NCBI RefSeq assembly: GCF_029784165.1
Contig: NC_073696.1
Span: 175,450,912-175,514,911, forward strand
Reading direction: 5' to 3'
DNA: 64,000 nucleotides
Source: Wyeomyia smithii
Taxonomy: Eukaryota > Arthropoda > Insecta > Diptera > Culicidae
Below are positions 32,367 to 45,028 of the stretch, piece after piece. The position numbers and the translations under genes were made by a program. The notes beneath the pieces were generated by a model that saw only the letters and a list, made by a program, of their open reading frames with translations, did not search any database and was not told where the DNA came from. The first letter of the stretch is position 1; each line of letters starts with the position of its first letter.

Positions 32367-32909
32367 CCCTGTACCTGTAGCGTCTCAACGGAAGTCAAAC
32401 CTCTTCCGGTTTGTCGTTTATACGTTAACATTCCGAAATCTCAGACCATGAGAAAAATTGCTCATAATTTAAAGTGACCAGACGTCCCTCGTTTCGCGGA
32501 ACAGTTTACAATTATCAAAAGTGTCCCGCACGCTTTTGAAATATCCCGCGGTTTCAACAAAATAAAACTAACGGATGTTACATTTTTGTCACTGGGATAA
32601 CGTTCCTCTCTGACAAGCATCAATCTACTCATTATTGTGGCTCTATACGTCTATCTGCGCCAAATAAAAGGTGTGTATGGTACGGTAACCAGCGGTATTC
32701 GGTAGCTTCGAATATTTTTATTGTTCAGTTAGGTTTTTTACACGGTTGCTTTCTTCAAAAACTCAAAAATGGTACAAGATACCGACTTCATTCCAATCAC
32801 GTTTTCCGTTTCAGGACAAAGATTTTAAAAAAATCACAATTTTTGGTTCAAATACTGAAAATTTGTAATATAGCATTTTGGTCTTTAGACTGACCACCAC
32901 CATATTTAA

Positions 32910-33141
32910 CCCTTTCCCGCTCATGGTGACTCTAGAGCACCAAGAATTATAATCATCATATCTTGACATAAAATAGTTTGTTGTGCTTACGATTGTTCCA
33001 TAAACTTTTATATGCTGCCTCAGAGCATCACTGGGCATTTTATTCAAAATACTACAGTTGACAGTAATTTTAGTTAGTCTACAAAGTGTTCAGCTTGAAT
33101 TTTCTCGTGAAGCTATAAATTTTAATAACAAACCTTGTGAG
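32910..33141. mobile_element. TTAA-flanked MITE (piggyBac-like), unit 1
   Basis: The ends CCCTTTCCCGCTCA and TGAGCGGGAGAGGG (complementary, one mismatch) are each flanked by TTAA (32906-32909 and 33142-33145). TTAA is the piggyBac target. It is 232 bp with no ORF. Confidence 0.7.
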
Positions 33142-33549
33142 CGGGAGAGGGTTAATCAAAGTTCGCATGTTTTGGGGAGGTTTTCTTCGTTATTTTTTTA
33201 AATCAATTTAGTCATTTTTTACGCCGTTGATTTTCCTAGACAACTTCGTTGAGTCAATGGAGTTGTAAAAAAAAAATCAAGTTTTTTTTAAAACATGCAG
33301 GCCAACGGAAAAGAAATAAAATAAAAAAAAAAGATTTACAATACATGAGTTTTAAAAAATGTTCAACGAGAAACATTAATGTACAGTTGGCAATTCACGT
33401 TTGCGTTAAAAAAATGGACAAAATTTAACGATTTTTCATGGGTTTATTTTTACATGCACTGACGAAACTACGCATACAACATCAATCATATTAATCCATG
33501 AGTCAGCAGAAAAAAATTTGACAGCTCTTTCAGTCGAGCTCTAACCGTG

Positions 33550-34533
33550 ATGACGAACACAGTGAAGCTACTTCCTCCAGAAGTGTGCGCGTCAAAAGAA
33601 CGGTACCCCGTCGCGTCGAAAAAGGACATCGTGCGGCTGCTCCTGGGCACTGGAAACGCCCGTTCCGGCATTTGCAACATGTTGGTACTATTGGATAATA
33701 ATCAGAGCATTGAAAGGAAGCCCGGTTCCGGACGGCCGACGACCCTGAGCGACAAGAAGCTCCAAAGGATGCTGAAGAGGAAGACCGAGGGAAAAGTGGT
33801 TACATCGCTGCGTGCGCTTGGCCAGGAGATATGTGCCACCGGCTAAACAGTGAAAAAGTACCTAGCGAACATGGACATACATGCCAGGAAGTAGTAGTCC
33901 CGTTCACTAGTCTCGGAGCTGCAGGCAATGACGCAGCGGCAGCGCCTGAATAAGATGGTCAAGTCGATTTTCCTGGCAAATCACGACGTAGCGGTGGTGA
34001 TAAACGACGAGACCTGTCTCACCCTGGATGGCAACGACTAGCAGGGCACTTCGTATTTTACTTCCCCCACGAAGGAAATGAGCACCGAGTTGAAGTTTAT
34101 TTCACACACCAAGTTCCCAAGTGCGATATGACAACGACGATCACTTCCATCAATTACAAAAAAAAGTTCCCCAAGAAGGTGCTGCTGTGGCTGACAATCA
34201 GCGAGAAAAGGATGTCAAAGTTGCTCTCCTTTCACTTCAGACTGGCCGTGGATGGGGAAATTTATAGTACGAAGTGCCTGCCGGAAGTAACGCCGTTTAT
34301 CAAGAAATACCAAAAGGCCGAAGACGTGGTGTTTTGGCTGGATCTGGCTGAATTTCGATGTGGTACCCAAGTTGACGGACCCGCCCAACGTCCCCAAGTT
34401 GCGTCCCATCGAAAATTTCTGGCCAAGCCTGAAGCTTAAGATCTACTCCAACAACTTTGTCGCGAAAACTGAGGAGGAATTGGTAAATGTAACGACGAAA
34501 GAATTATCAAACTCAATTACCTGTCTTAGTTAA
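33550..34533 (+). pseudogene. Tc1/mariner transposase (DD37E-like), unit 1
   Basis: It starts MTNTVKLLPPEVCASKE and includes a helix-turn-helix region (ERKPGSGRPTTLSDKKLQ). The catalytic part is spread over frames: INDETCLTLDGND (first Asp), VVFWLDLAEF (second Asp), and PPNVPKLRPIENFWPSLK (the Glu motif, NPPNxPxLRPIENFW type). Spacing between the second Asp and the Glu is shortened by a deletion of about 20 residues, and stops and frameshifts occur near 33843, 33889, 34038 and 34128. The motif style resembles the ITmD37E group known from mosquitoes. I could not define the TIRs. GC content is higher than its surroundings. It is inactive. Confidence 0.85.
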
Positions 34534-36211
34534 TTTTTAATCACCATCCGAAAAAAGTCCATTCTAACGCATACGTTTTTAGGTATTTCACTCAACACGT
34601 TAAGCAAATAGTGTTAGTGACGTTATACTTTTGCGGTGCTAAATTTTTGTCTCGCACTGGCCAATAGAGATTATAAGCAATAAAGATAAGAAATTTGTAC
34701 TCTGTCCCTTAAAGAAATAAAAATCCTGCCTGAAATAAAATTACAGTTGTCACTGGCGAAAACTTACATTTTTCCTTAGGAAATTAGACGGTTTCCTATA
34801 TTTAACACATACGAAAAGCTGTTAAGAAAAGCATTTAGAAAAAAATTGCAGCTTCTCTCAATAATTTTTCAAGAGGTTTTCTGAGAGAAGGAAGCAACTG
34901 TAGATATAATTTCCATTTTCTAGAGTTTCGTATTGGACAAATCAGTGTAGTGCATTTATAATTTTGAAGCATTTTCAAGCAACTGGTGCTGTAACAGACG
35001 AAGTTCTTGCAATCTTTTTTTTTTAAATATTGAGCAGCTGACTGCTGTTTCTTGGTTTTGAGTGCGTTTCTGAAAAAAGGTAATTTAAGAAACATGACAG
35101 TTGGCACGCAGCTGGAGTTGCTGACGAAACTGATGGAGGCTAAGGCCAAGCCTTCGCCGGAAGCAGAAAAGAAACCCCAAGAAGCAAATTAATTTAATTA
35201 ATAAATCTACTGTATAAAAATAAAATTCCGTAACGCTTGATCTTTTTGATGTTATTCGCTCCGTCTCTGAGGTGTACAAGTACAGTCACCGCCATCATTT
35301 CAAATCGTTCTAAATCAAAAAAATGAGCGGTGACATGTGGGTTTTTGACGTGGGACTTTTTGAAAAGTTCGAAACAACCTCTTTTCTTGTACATTTTCTA
35401 AATCTGCTGTTAGAACGTAATAAAAACTGATGTCTTGAAAGAAAACATGCAACATGATAAAAGCAACAGTACCGTACAGAGTATGTGTATCACAGAGCCG
35501 CAGGTCTCTCGTCTATGATTGCAGCGGTACAATTCTATTGGTACATTTCAGCGGTACACTTCTATTCGTACATTTCTATACGCAATCGAGGAACTGCATT
35601 GCTGCTGCAGATGGTGATTAAAAGTTTATCTCACAAATATGATTACCATGAATTACTCGACAAGAATTGTACATTTTAGCAACGGTTAGAAGTAATAAGT
35701 TATTTTTATTTTATTTCAGTTTCGATATCAACTAAATATTCGTGACTGTATAACATCGGAAGAGTTAATTCCTAAACAATAAATGTACAAATTTATAGAG
35801 GAGTAAACGCCTGCGAATGCTCTCGAAGTTTTTTGTCCATTGGCTTAGGTTTATTTAAAATCTTTTTTAAAATTTGACCATTGTTTGATGATTTTTGTTT
35901 TCACTTATAATCTGACGAATAATATACGTATATTAGCTGTCCTCGTAATACAGTGAATGTAATTTTTGGTAAAAGAACAAAACTTGGCGAGCAAAAGAAC
36001 AAAAATAATTGTTTTAACTTTAACTGATTGCTACGATCTTCTTACGTTTGCCTATTAGTAAACTTATGTAAGGACTTCCATATTATTTTGAAAGTAAGAT
36101 CCATGCAATAAATTTGATTCAATCGGAGTTGAATAACACAAAATCATTCATTGTGATAACGTAAGTATTATGGATTTGGTTTTTGAAGAAATAAAGTTAA
36201 TTCTGATTTAG

Positions 36212-36398
36212 ACACATTGCGAGAAATTCTTGGTGAAGAAGCAATAACAACGATATGCTTGTGCTTTGTCGAAAAAATTTTGTTTGCACAACAAAATACT
36301 ACAGGCACAACATCGCCAAATTTAAACGAAATACTTTCGAGTGTTGTTAAATATATTTATAACAACGGATTTTTAGGAAAGGCTGAGAATAAAAATAC
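36212..36398 (+). pseudogene. Exon-like coding fossil in repeat R, unit 2 copy
   Basis: Identical to 30838-31024, created by the 5.4-kb duplication. Confidence 0.35.
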
Positions 36399-36978
36399 GT
36401 GAGTCACTGAGCAAACAAATTAATTCTGCTTGCGGGATTTGTAACTTTTATAACAAAATTAATTACAGTGTTTAGTCCCACGTTGTAGTATTTTACATGA
36501 AAATGTTTGTTGATGTTCAGGAAAGAGGAAAAATAAAAAGTATCTGATTACTAAAACTTGAGATATTATTCACAAAAATACGTCGAACATGTAAAATTTT
36601 GCCTTTTTTACCGAGTTTGCCTCTAAATCAAGATTCTAAGCGATGACATGTCATATGTTTCATTAATATGTTTGAAAATGCTCAGGAAAGATATTTGAGG
36701 AAAAGTAATAAGTATCTGATTATTAGAACTTGAGATAATATTCACAAAACTACGTAAAACATGTAAAATTATGACTTTTTATACTCAATTCGTCTCAATA
36801 TCAAAATTCAAAACAATGACACACTTTGGTGATGTATGGTGAACATGGTAGTTTGTGTATTACTAGTGTCTATATAAAAACGCTTTTTTGTGTGAAATCA
36901 AGTGCTTTAGGTGATCTAGTGCTAGTGATCCGACGGCCAAATTGGAAATATAAACGGTTCGGCCCAAGAAGACGGCGG

Positions 36979-37484
36979 GAAATATGATGCTATGAGTAGT
37001 GAGCTGACGGAGATCAAGAGTGTATTGTTATCTTTGTAGCAGTCGCTCACAGATACTCAAAGCGGAATCAAAACCCAGATAAACAGCGCGATTGCTAATG
37101 GAATTGAAAATATTTTAAAATCGATCAGCAACTCTCTTCGTGAGAGTATGGCAAACATTGAAGCCAATGTTGCCAAAAAGCTGAATGATTTAAAAATGAA
37201 TTTAATTGGTAATAATAATGATCGGGATAAACATGCTGAAATGAGCAGAAAAAGGTCTACAACTGAGAGAACGATTCACTCTGAGTCGGACTCTATTCCC
37301 AAGTGGGCACCTATGGTTACACATCATTGGGTAAAGAATAGGTATATAATAATAGGTATATAATAATCTGAAGTGTTCGAAGTTTGAATCAAAACGGTAT
37401 ATACATTTCAAACTTCTTCCCAAGGTGCGGAGAGAAGCTTATCAGCATTTTTTTATTTTTCCTAATAAATTATTTGAAAGAAAA
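36979..37484 (+). pseudogene. Coiled-coil ORF1-like fragment (unit 2)
   Basis: Duplicate of the block at 31605-32110, with the same internal stop. Confidence 0.35.
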
Positions 37485-37620
37485 AAAAAAATATACAAGC
37501 AAACAATATTGAGAAGCTAGACATGAGAATTAATCCTGCGTGCTGACCTTACTGAACTCCGTTTTTAATCGCCGTATTACTGAGAAGCTTCTCTCCGCCC
37601 CTTGAGAAGATGTTTGAAAT

Positions 37621-37760
<140 letters not shown>

Positions 37761-38303
37761 CCCTGTACCTGTAGCGTCTCAACGGAAGTCAAACCTCTTC
37801 CGGTTTGTCGTTTATACGTTAACATTCCGAAATCTCAGACCATGAGAAAAATTGCTCATAATTTAAAGTGACCAGACGTCCCTCGTTTCGCGGAACAGTT
37901 TACAATTATCAAAAGTGTCCCGCACGCTTTTGAAATATCCCGCGGTTTCAACAAAATAAAACTAACGGATGTTACATTTTTGTCACTGGGATAACGTTCC
38001 TCTCTGACAAGCATCAATCTACTCATTATTGTGGCTCTATACGTCTATCTGCGCCAAATAAAAGGTGTGTATGGTACGGTAACCAGCGGTATTCGGTAGC
38101 TTCGAATATTTTTATTGTTCAGTTAGGTTTTTTACACGGTTGCTTTCTTCAAAAACTCAAAAATGGTACAAGATACCGACTTCATTCCAATCACGTTTTC
38201 CGTTTCAGGACAAAGATTTTAAAAAAATCACAATTTTTGGTTCAAATACTGAAAATTTGTAATATAGCATTTTGGTCTTTAGACTGACCACCACCATATT
38301 TAA

Positions 38304-38535
38304 CCCTTTCCCGCTCATGGTGACTCTAGAGCACCAAGAATTATAATCATCATATCTTGACATAAAATAGTTTGTTGTGCTTACGATTGTTCCATAAACT
38401 TTTATATGCTGCCTCAGAGCATCACTGGGCATTTTATTCAAAATACTACAGTTGACAGTAATTTTAGTTAGTCTACAAAGTGTTCAGCTTGAATTTTCTC
38501 GTGAAGCTATAAATTTTAATAACAAACCTTGTGAG
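38304..38535. mobile_element. TTAA-flanked MITE (piggyBac-like), unit 2
   Basis: Duplicate of the element at 32910-33141, with the same TTAA flanks. Confidence 0.7.
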
Positions 38536-38943
38536 CGGGAGAGGGTTAATCAAAGTTCGCATGTTTTGGGGAGGTTTTCTTCGTTATTTTTTTAAATCAA
38601 TTTAGTCATTTTTTACGCCGTTGATTTTCCTAGACAACTTCGTTGAGTCAATGGAGTTGTAAAAAAAAAATCAAGTTTTTTTTAAAACATGCAGGCCAAC
38701 GGAAAAGAAATAAAATAAAAAAAAAAGATTTACAATACATGAGTTTTAAAAAATGTTCAACGAGAAACATTAATGTACAGTTGGCAATTCACGTTTGCGT
38801 TAAAAAAATGGACAAAATTTAACGATTTTTCATGGGTTTATTTTTACATGCACTGACGAAACTACGCATACAACATCAATCATATTAATCCATGAGTCAG
38901 CAGAAAAAAATTTGACAGCTCTTTCAGTCGAGCTCTAACCGTG

Positions 38944-39927
38944 ATGACGAACACAGTGAAGCTACTTCCTCCAGAAGTGTGCGCGTCAAAAGAACGGTAC
39001 CCCGTCGCGTCGAAAAAGGACATCGTGCGGCTGCTCCTGGGCACTGGAAACGCCCGTTCCGGCATTTGCAACATGTTGGTACTATTGGATAATAATCAGA
39101 GCATTGAAAGGAAGCCCGGTTCCGGACGGCCGACGACCCTGAGCGACAAGAAGCTCCAAAGGATGCTGAAGAGGAAGACCGAGGGAAAAGTGGTTACATC
39201 GCTGCGTGCGCTTGGCCAGGAGATATGTGCCACCGGCTAAACAGTGAAAAAGTACCTAGCGAACATGGACATACATGCCAGGAAGTAGTAGTCCCGTTCA
39301 CTAGTCTCGGAGCTGCAGGCAATGACGCAGCGGCAGCGCCTGAATAAGATGGTCAAGTCGATTTTCCTGGCAAATCACGACGTAGCGGTGGTGATAAACG
39401 ACGAGACCTGTCTCACCCTGGATGGCAACGACTAGCAGGGCACTTCGTATTTTACTTCCCCCACGAAGGAAATGAGCACCGAGTTGAAGTTTATTTCACA
39501 CACCAAGTTCCCAAGTGCGATATGACAACGACGATCACTTCCATCAATTACAAAAAAAAGTTCCCCAAGAAGGTGCTGCTGTGGCTGACAATCAGCGAGA
39601 AAAGGATGTCAAAGTTGCTCTCCTTTCACTTCAGACTGGCCGTGGATGGGGAAATTTATAGTACGAAGTGCCTGCCGGAAGTAACGCCGTTTATCAAGAA
39701 ATACCAAAAGGCCGAAGACGTGGTGTTTTGGCTGGATCTGGCTGAATTTCGATGTGGTACCCAAGTTGACGGACCCGCCCAACGTCCCCAAGTTGCGTCC
39801 CATCGAAAATTTCTGGCCAAGCCTGAAGCTTAAGATCTACTCCAACAACTTTGTCGCGAAAACTGAGGAGGAATTGGTAAATGTAACGACGAAAGAATTA
39901 TCAAACTCAATTACCTGTCTTAGTTAA
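38944..39927 (+). pseudogene. Tc1/mariner transposase (DD37E-like), unit 2
   Basis: Identical to the copy at 33550-34533 with the same stops and deletion, so the two arose by the tandem duplication and not by transposition. Confidence 0.85.
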
Positions 39928-40499
39928 TTTTTAATCACCATCCGAAAAAAGTCCATTCTAACGCATACGTTTTTAGGTATTTCACTCAACACGTTAAGCA
40001 AATAGTGTTAGTGACGTTATACTTTTGCGGTGCTAAATTTTTGTCTCGCACTGGCCAATAGAGATTATAAGCAATAAAGATAAGAAATTTGTACTCTGTC
40101 CCTTAAAGAAATAAAAATCCTGCCTGAAATAAAATTACAGTTGTCACTGGCGAAAACTTACATTTTTCCTTAGGAAATTAGACGGTTTCCTATATTTAAC
40201 ACATACGAAAAGCTGTTAAGAAAAGCATTTAGAAAAAAATTGCAGCTTCTCTCAATAATTTTTCAAGAGGTTTTCTGAGAGAAGGAAGCAACTGTAGATA
40301 TAATTTCCATTTTCTAGAGTTTCGTATTGGACAAATCAGTGTAGTGCATTTATAATTTTGAAGCATTTTCAAGCAACTGGTGCTGTAACAGACGAAGTTC
40401 TTGCAATCTTTTTTTTTTAAATATTGAGCAGCTGACTGCTGTTTCTTGGTTTTGAGTGCGTTTCTGAAAAAAGGTAATTTAAGAAACATGACAGTTGGC

Positions 40500-41412
40500 A
40501 TTTCACTTTTTAATCATTTTAAACCACTCTAAACTTGATATGGAATCAAACATGCGTAGTTACGGATGTATTTTTGCTTGCAGAGAAAGGGGGGTAAAAT
40601 ATGCATTTTAAAGTTTGCCACTCAACCTAGCTTTTTGAAAAATAATCATGTTTGGATATGTAGTCTTCCGTATAAAGTTATCTGACGCATTGAAACGGTG
40701 AATTGACATTCCTAGCAATGGTCAAGACTCTAGAGAGCGTTACCAGTGGCGTCGTGTGAAGCTTTCGCACCCGGTTATACTGTGCGTTAAAAATACAATT
40801 TTCAAATCAATAACGAATATATCAGAAATTTATTTTTTGTGGCTACCTTAGTCGACGCCACTGAGCATTTTTCCGATGATTCTTGTAAAACACTGTAGTT
40901 TATTAAACCCACTGCAGTCATTATCGCTATTCGCGGGATATGACAAATGTTACCGTCGTAGTAGCAATCGTTCGTCCAAAGAGCGCATGCTCTCACCAAC
41001 GATCGATAATTTCTTCTATGGAAATATTTTAGTTCCCATTTCTGTGTAGAATCTTGTGGTGATAACACTGTGTTTTCTCTTGCCTATGTTCAACAGTTGT
41101 TAAATTTCATTAATGTGTTATATTTTATAGTTGCATCGATGTACTCGAAGGAAAGTATTCGTTGGTTGATTAAAGTTTACATAAAACCTTGAATAACATA
41201 AATGCAAATAACATTTTTTTTCCAGATATTGACCACAACTGAACCTAATATTTTTTAACTTTATTTAATGGTATTCTTCCGTGTGTTGAATTGAGTGTGA
41301 GAGTTCTATGAGTGGAAAATTATTGATTTTTATTTCGAATGACCTTGTCAGTACTACGCGATATCTAATCATAATTTTCTCTGTGCACTTTCAAATTACA
41401 AAAAAAAAACAG
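40500..41412. other. Single-copy flank right of the duplication, no feature recognised
   Basis: AT-rich, with short shadow ORFs only. The minus-strand frame at 40802-41068 has no recognisable domain. Confidence 0.35.
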
Positions 41413-41577
41413 CAAAGTTCCTTTGCCTGCTGGCTACCACTGCAGAAGCGGATCCATATGGATGAGACTGGCTGGACTATACTGCGCATCCTGTCACAGC
41501 GAAATAATGACGAGATTGCGAAGGAGTTCGTAAAACTCAAATCAGAGGCGCGACAGGAAATCGCGGCTCAGGGTTAG
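41413..41577 (+). CDS. Candidate terminal exon of an unknown gene
   Basis: After an AAAACAG acceptor-like site the frame reads SSFACWLPLQKRIHMDETGW and then ILRILSQRNNDEIAKEFVK, ending SEARQEIAAQG and TAG. Codon use is balanced and the local GC content is higher than the flanks. An AATAAA at 41781-41786 gives a plausible 3'UTR of about 200 bp. The frame could be the helical end of a soluble protein. No upstream exon is recognised within the window, and the acceptor lacks a strong pyrimidine tract. I do not recognise the family; a retro-fragment is also possible. Confidence 0.35.
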   Translation, partial: QSSFACWLPLQKRIHMDETGWTILRILSQRNNDEIAKEFVKLKSEARQEIAAQG

Positions 41578-41780
41578 CAAAGTTAAACATACGTGTTGAG
41601 GGGACCGAATCGTTGAAAATGAATTGTATTATTACTAAATCATTATTACACTGCTATTATTACAATATTATCATTATTAAAATTATCGTTTTATCTAATT
41701 GTAGTTATTTTTTGTACATAATCAACGATATCTATTAAAATTTGTTAAAAAAATGCCGTCGCTCTTTTTATTCATGCATC

Positions 41781-41786
41781 AATAAA
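41781..41786 (+). terminator. Possible poly(A) signal AATAAA
   Basis: AATAAA followed by a T-rich stretch, about 200 bp after the stop of the candidate exon. Confidence 0.35.
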
Positions 41787-41799
41787 GTTTGCTCACTAG

Positions 41800-42418
41800 T
41801 GGCTGATGACATTTGAATACTATTTGCGATTATAAGTTCATTTTACATACAATGAAAATTGGATTTTTCACTAATTTTAGAACGCAATAATTTAAAGAAA
41901 CTTACTCGGATATCTCTTTACTGATTCGAGTAGACTTATTTTATCTTCCCTTAATAATCCATCATTGATAAACATGTTCTATAGTTTTTCACTATTTTGT
42001 AGAGAAAACTCCTTATGCATTTTAAAAAACAAAGATCAATTCGAAGATATGTTGGTGAAATATATTTTGAACTATACAACTAAAAAATCACAAGGGTTGT
42101 ATGTAAAGCCATGACCGCAAGGTTGACTTAGAACTACATAAGGTTGTTTGTTGCATTACTTGTATTGAATATGCTTAAAATTTTGTGCAAAAGAGGCGGT
42201 GCTACCGAATTTTAGTCTGCACATACATCACTGAACAGGAATGAGACAAACACTGTACAGCGCAAACTGGTTTCAACAGCCAAAGTGCTTGCAGATTAAA
42301 ATAACATTGTACTACTTCTAATTCCTGCGCAAAACGAGAAAATATTAAATTTTCAATAATTTGTTTGTTGTAACTACGAAACTGTTGACTGTTGTTCAAC
42401 ATTATATGCTGTTGTTAT
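41800..42418. other. Intergenic, no feature recognised
   Basis: AT-rich with no ORF or repeat ends that I can support. Confidence 0.35.
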
Positions 42419-42452
42419 ACATTATATGCGATATTAATATCGCATATAATGT
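42419..42452. repeat. Perfect 34-bp palindrome
   Basis: ACATTATATGCGATATT followed immediately by its exact reverse complement, with no spacer. A related half (ACATTATATGCTG) occurs 20 bp upstream. It would extrude as a cruciform. Confidence 0.9.
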
Positions 42453-42880
42453 TGATCGCATCAGTGTGCTATCCCGACAGAGGAGATTTAGAAGAGGACA
42501 TGTTTTTCACTTTTTCCGGTTTTGGATTTTCAATTTACATCCCTATGTATCCGAGCTTCATGAGAGACGTAGTTCTACTTCAAAAAGGATAATATTTTTA
42601 GATTAATTTCAGCAACCACATGGAATCATTAAAGTGTGCATAGATTCATTACGATGATACTGAAATGTAATTGTTATTCAAGTATTTGCTTGAAAAATCT
42701 TATTTTCAAGAAGCAAATTGAAAGTATGCAAGCAAAGTGCACTAGATATTATACGAGCTGATTAAAATCTCGCATTAACAAAAATAACCTAAGCACCTTC
42801 ATTGAAAATGCCTGCTGCAACTCTTAAGTGAAAGCGCTTGGTTACTGTAATGCTGGAGACGCATCTGATATACTGAAGAT

Positions 42881-43680
42881 CAGTGGTGGGTACCATTCCG
42901 CTAATTCGCTAATTCGCTAGTTAGCGACGCTAAAATTCAGTTAGCGACTTAGCGATTTCGTTAATTTTTGAGCTGGTTAGCGAAACTGTTAGCGTCGCTA
43001 AAATTTTGGCCTTCAAAACGCTAATCGCTAATTCGCTAAATTTGGTAGAGAAGCGACAATAGAAATATTTGAAAAACTGTGAATTGCTGATGGCGTACGT
43101 AAATTGATTCGAAAGATGAACATACTTTACTGCGAAAGTTACTATTGTCAGTTTTTTACCCTAGAATGGAGTTCCAGTTATCGTACAAGCCACAGGAGCA
43201 TTTTGAAGAACAAGCACAAGGTCTAGATTAAATTTTCAGCACACCAAGAACTTTGGTAAATTGCAATGCGCTTGAAATCATGACAACTTTGGTTCTACTT
43301 TTTCGATTCAGATAATAATTGAATTTTTATGAAAACATTCCTAAGAGTATCTATTTTCAATGCAAGCTAAATAACTTTTGTTATTCTTGTTTTTACAAAA
43401 TCAAATATGAATACCGTTTCGTGCACCTCTTATTGTAAATACTAAGGTTTAAAAAGTAATTGTTTTCGTTTGTTTAACCAAAAAAGATCAAAGTGGTCCA
43501 AATCTTACAAAACACGAGCAATAAATATAGCGATATGACTATTTACATATTAAAAAGTTAGCGATTAGCGAAAGTTCCGCTAATGTGGGTTTAGCGTTTA
43601 GCGATTATCGAGCTAAATTTTCCGGTTAGCGGCTTAGCGATTAGCGTCGCTAAATTTTCGATTAGCGGTGCCCACCACTG
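42881..43680. mobile_element. hAT-type MITE, copy 2 (800 bp)
   Basis: CAGTGGTGGGTACC to GGTGCCCACCACTG with a perfect 8-bp duplication, CTGAAGAT (42873-42880 and 43681-43688). It has the same TTAGCG/CGCTAA arrays and the same interior as 13502-14296, in the same orientation. Confidence 0.9.
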
Positions 43681-44001
43681 CTGAAGATACCTCCGTCAAA
43701 TTAGATATTTTGTGTAGAACGAGCTGAGGAATCCAAAAATATGTAAAACGATAGGGTCTTCAAGTGCTCAAACCCTCTTAAACGCCAAAATACAGCCAAG
43801 TGTTTTTATTTGAAAAGCTCACTAATTACCTCAAATTGGCAAAAAACTGAAAATCGGTTAAACGGTTTAAAAGTAATTTTTTTTTTGAAAAGTTGGTATT
43901 TTGTATCACTTAATGTAAGAAAGTGACACCCTTATGGCCAAACAAAAAATACGCTATATGCTATAGTGATTTTGAGATTTATTGGAGCAAAAAAACGGAT
44001 T

Positions 44002-44322
44002 TTTTTATTCTCGCTCATTTTCCGTCGGTCTAGTTCCGCCCTTGTTGTTGTGCCAATCACCGACGGCCGGGAGGCGACTCCACCCAGGACCCTAACTTAC
44101 GACCCGTCGATTAACGTACCGACGCCAACAGCTTTACTTCCTCATGCGATGGAAGGCGTGATCTCAGAGATTTTTCGCCTCAGAAAATCTCCCGGTGTAG
44201 GCTAGGATTGAATCACGCCACCCCACAACCATCGACACCTATGTCGGCGTTGGGATTCGAACCCAGGCGTTTGTTGTAGCGTTGTTGGCGGAGACATTAC
44301 CAACCACGCTAGGCCCCCGCCT
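44002..44322 (-). mobile_element. tRNA-derived SINE, minus strand
   Basis: On the minus strand the head (near 44322) reads TAGCGTGGTTGGTAATG (A-box-like) and GGGTTCGAATCCC (B box), followed by a GC-rich body and an A-rich end near 44002. Imperfect direct repeats of about 13 bp (AAAAAAACGGATT at 43989-44001 and AAAGAAACGGATT at 44325-44337) flank it. It is a different family from the SINE at 2202. Confidence 0.8.
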
Positions 44323-44339
44323 AAAAAGAAACGGATTGA

Positions 44340-44530
44340 ACTTTTTCGCATTCAATTTCTCAGTGGTTGCGCTAATTAACGAAGCTATTTTTTTAGTTGG
44401 CGGTTTAGCGAATTCGCTAATATTTGGGAAAATGGCCAGCTTGTAAATAGTAAATGGGCAATAAATTTAGCTTTATAGCAATCTACATAAAAATGGGTTA
44501 GTGATTCGGAAAAGTTCCGCTGGGTACGTT
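44340..44530. repeat. Decayed sequence with hAT-MITE-like motifs
   Basis: GCGCTAATTAACGAAGC, TTTAGCGAATTCGCTAA and AAAAGTTCCGCTGGG echo the TTAGCG element next door, but the ends are lost. It may be an older relative. Confidence 0.35.
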
Positions 44531-45028
44531 CGAATAATTGTTAATAAACCACAAACGTTGATATCGGCCCATGATGTTAATAGAGGTATTTTTAAACTAT
44601 TGTCTTCAACCTCAATGAACATTCCGCGTCGAACACTCGACAGAAACGGACGTGCAAAGTGGTCGTTCCATTACAATCCGGTCCGTGTGTACTAATAGCC
44701 AAACGAAAGAGTATATAATTCGCGCTCAAGGCCAAATTCAAGGCTGGCTCGCTACATTGGCTGTATTGGTGCAAAATTACCGGCTGCAGTTTTGATCTGT
44801 GCACAGTGAATAGATATTTCGTGTGCAAGGCCAACAGTTGACAGTTGAGTTGTGTCGCTGTGTAGAGTGATCTCACACCCGGCTCGCTGCTGGTGGCTGT
44901 ATTGGTGCACTGTACTGGTGCTGCTGGCTGTAACGGGTGCAGCTTCGATCGATTTGACAACCACTGCTGGAAGGAAAAAGTAAAGAGGTACGTGTTCTTA
45001 TTGGCGCTAGTGCGCTAGATTTAGCGCG

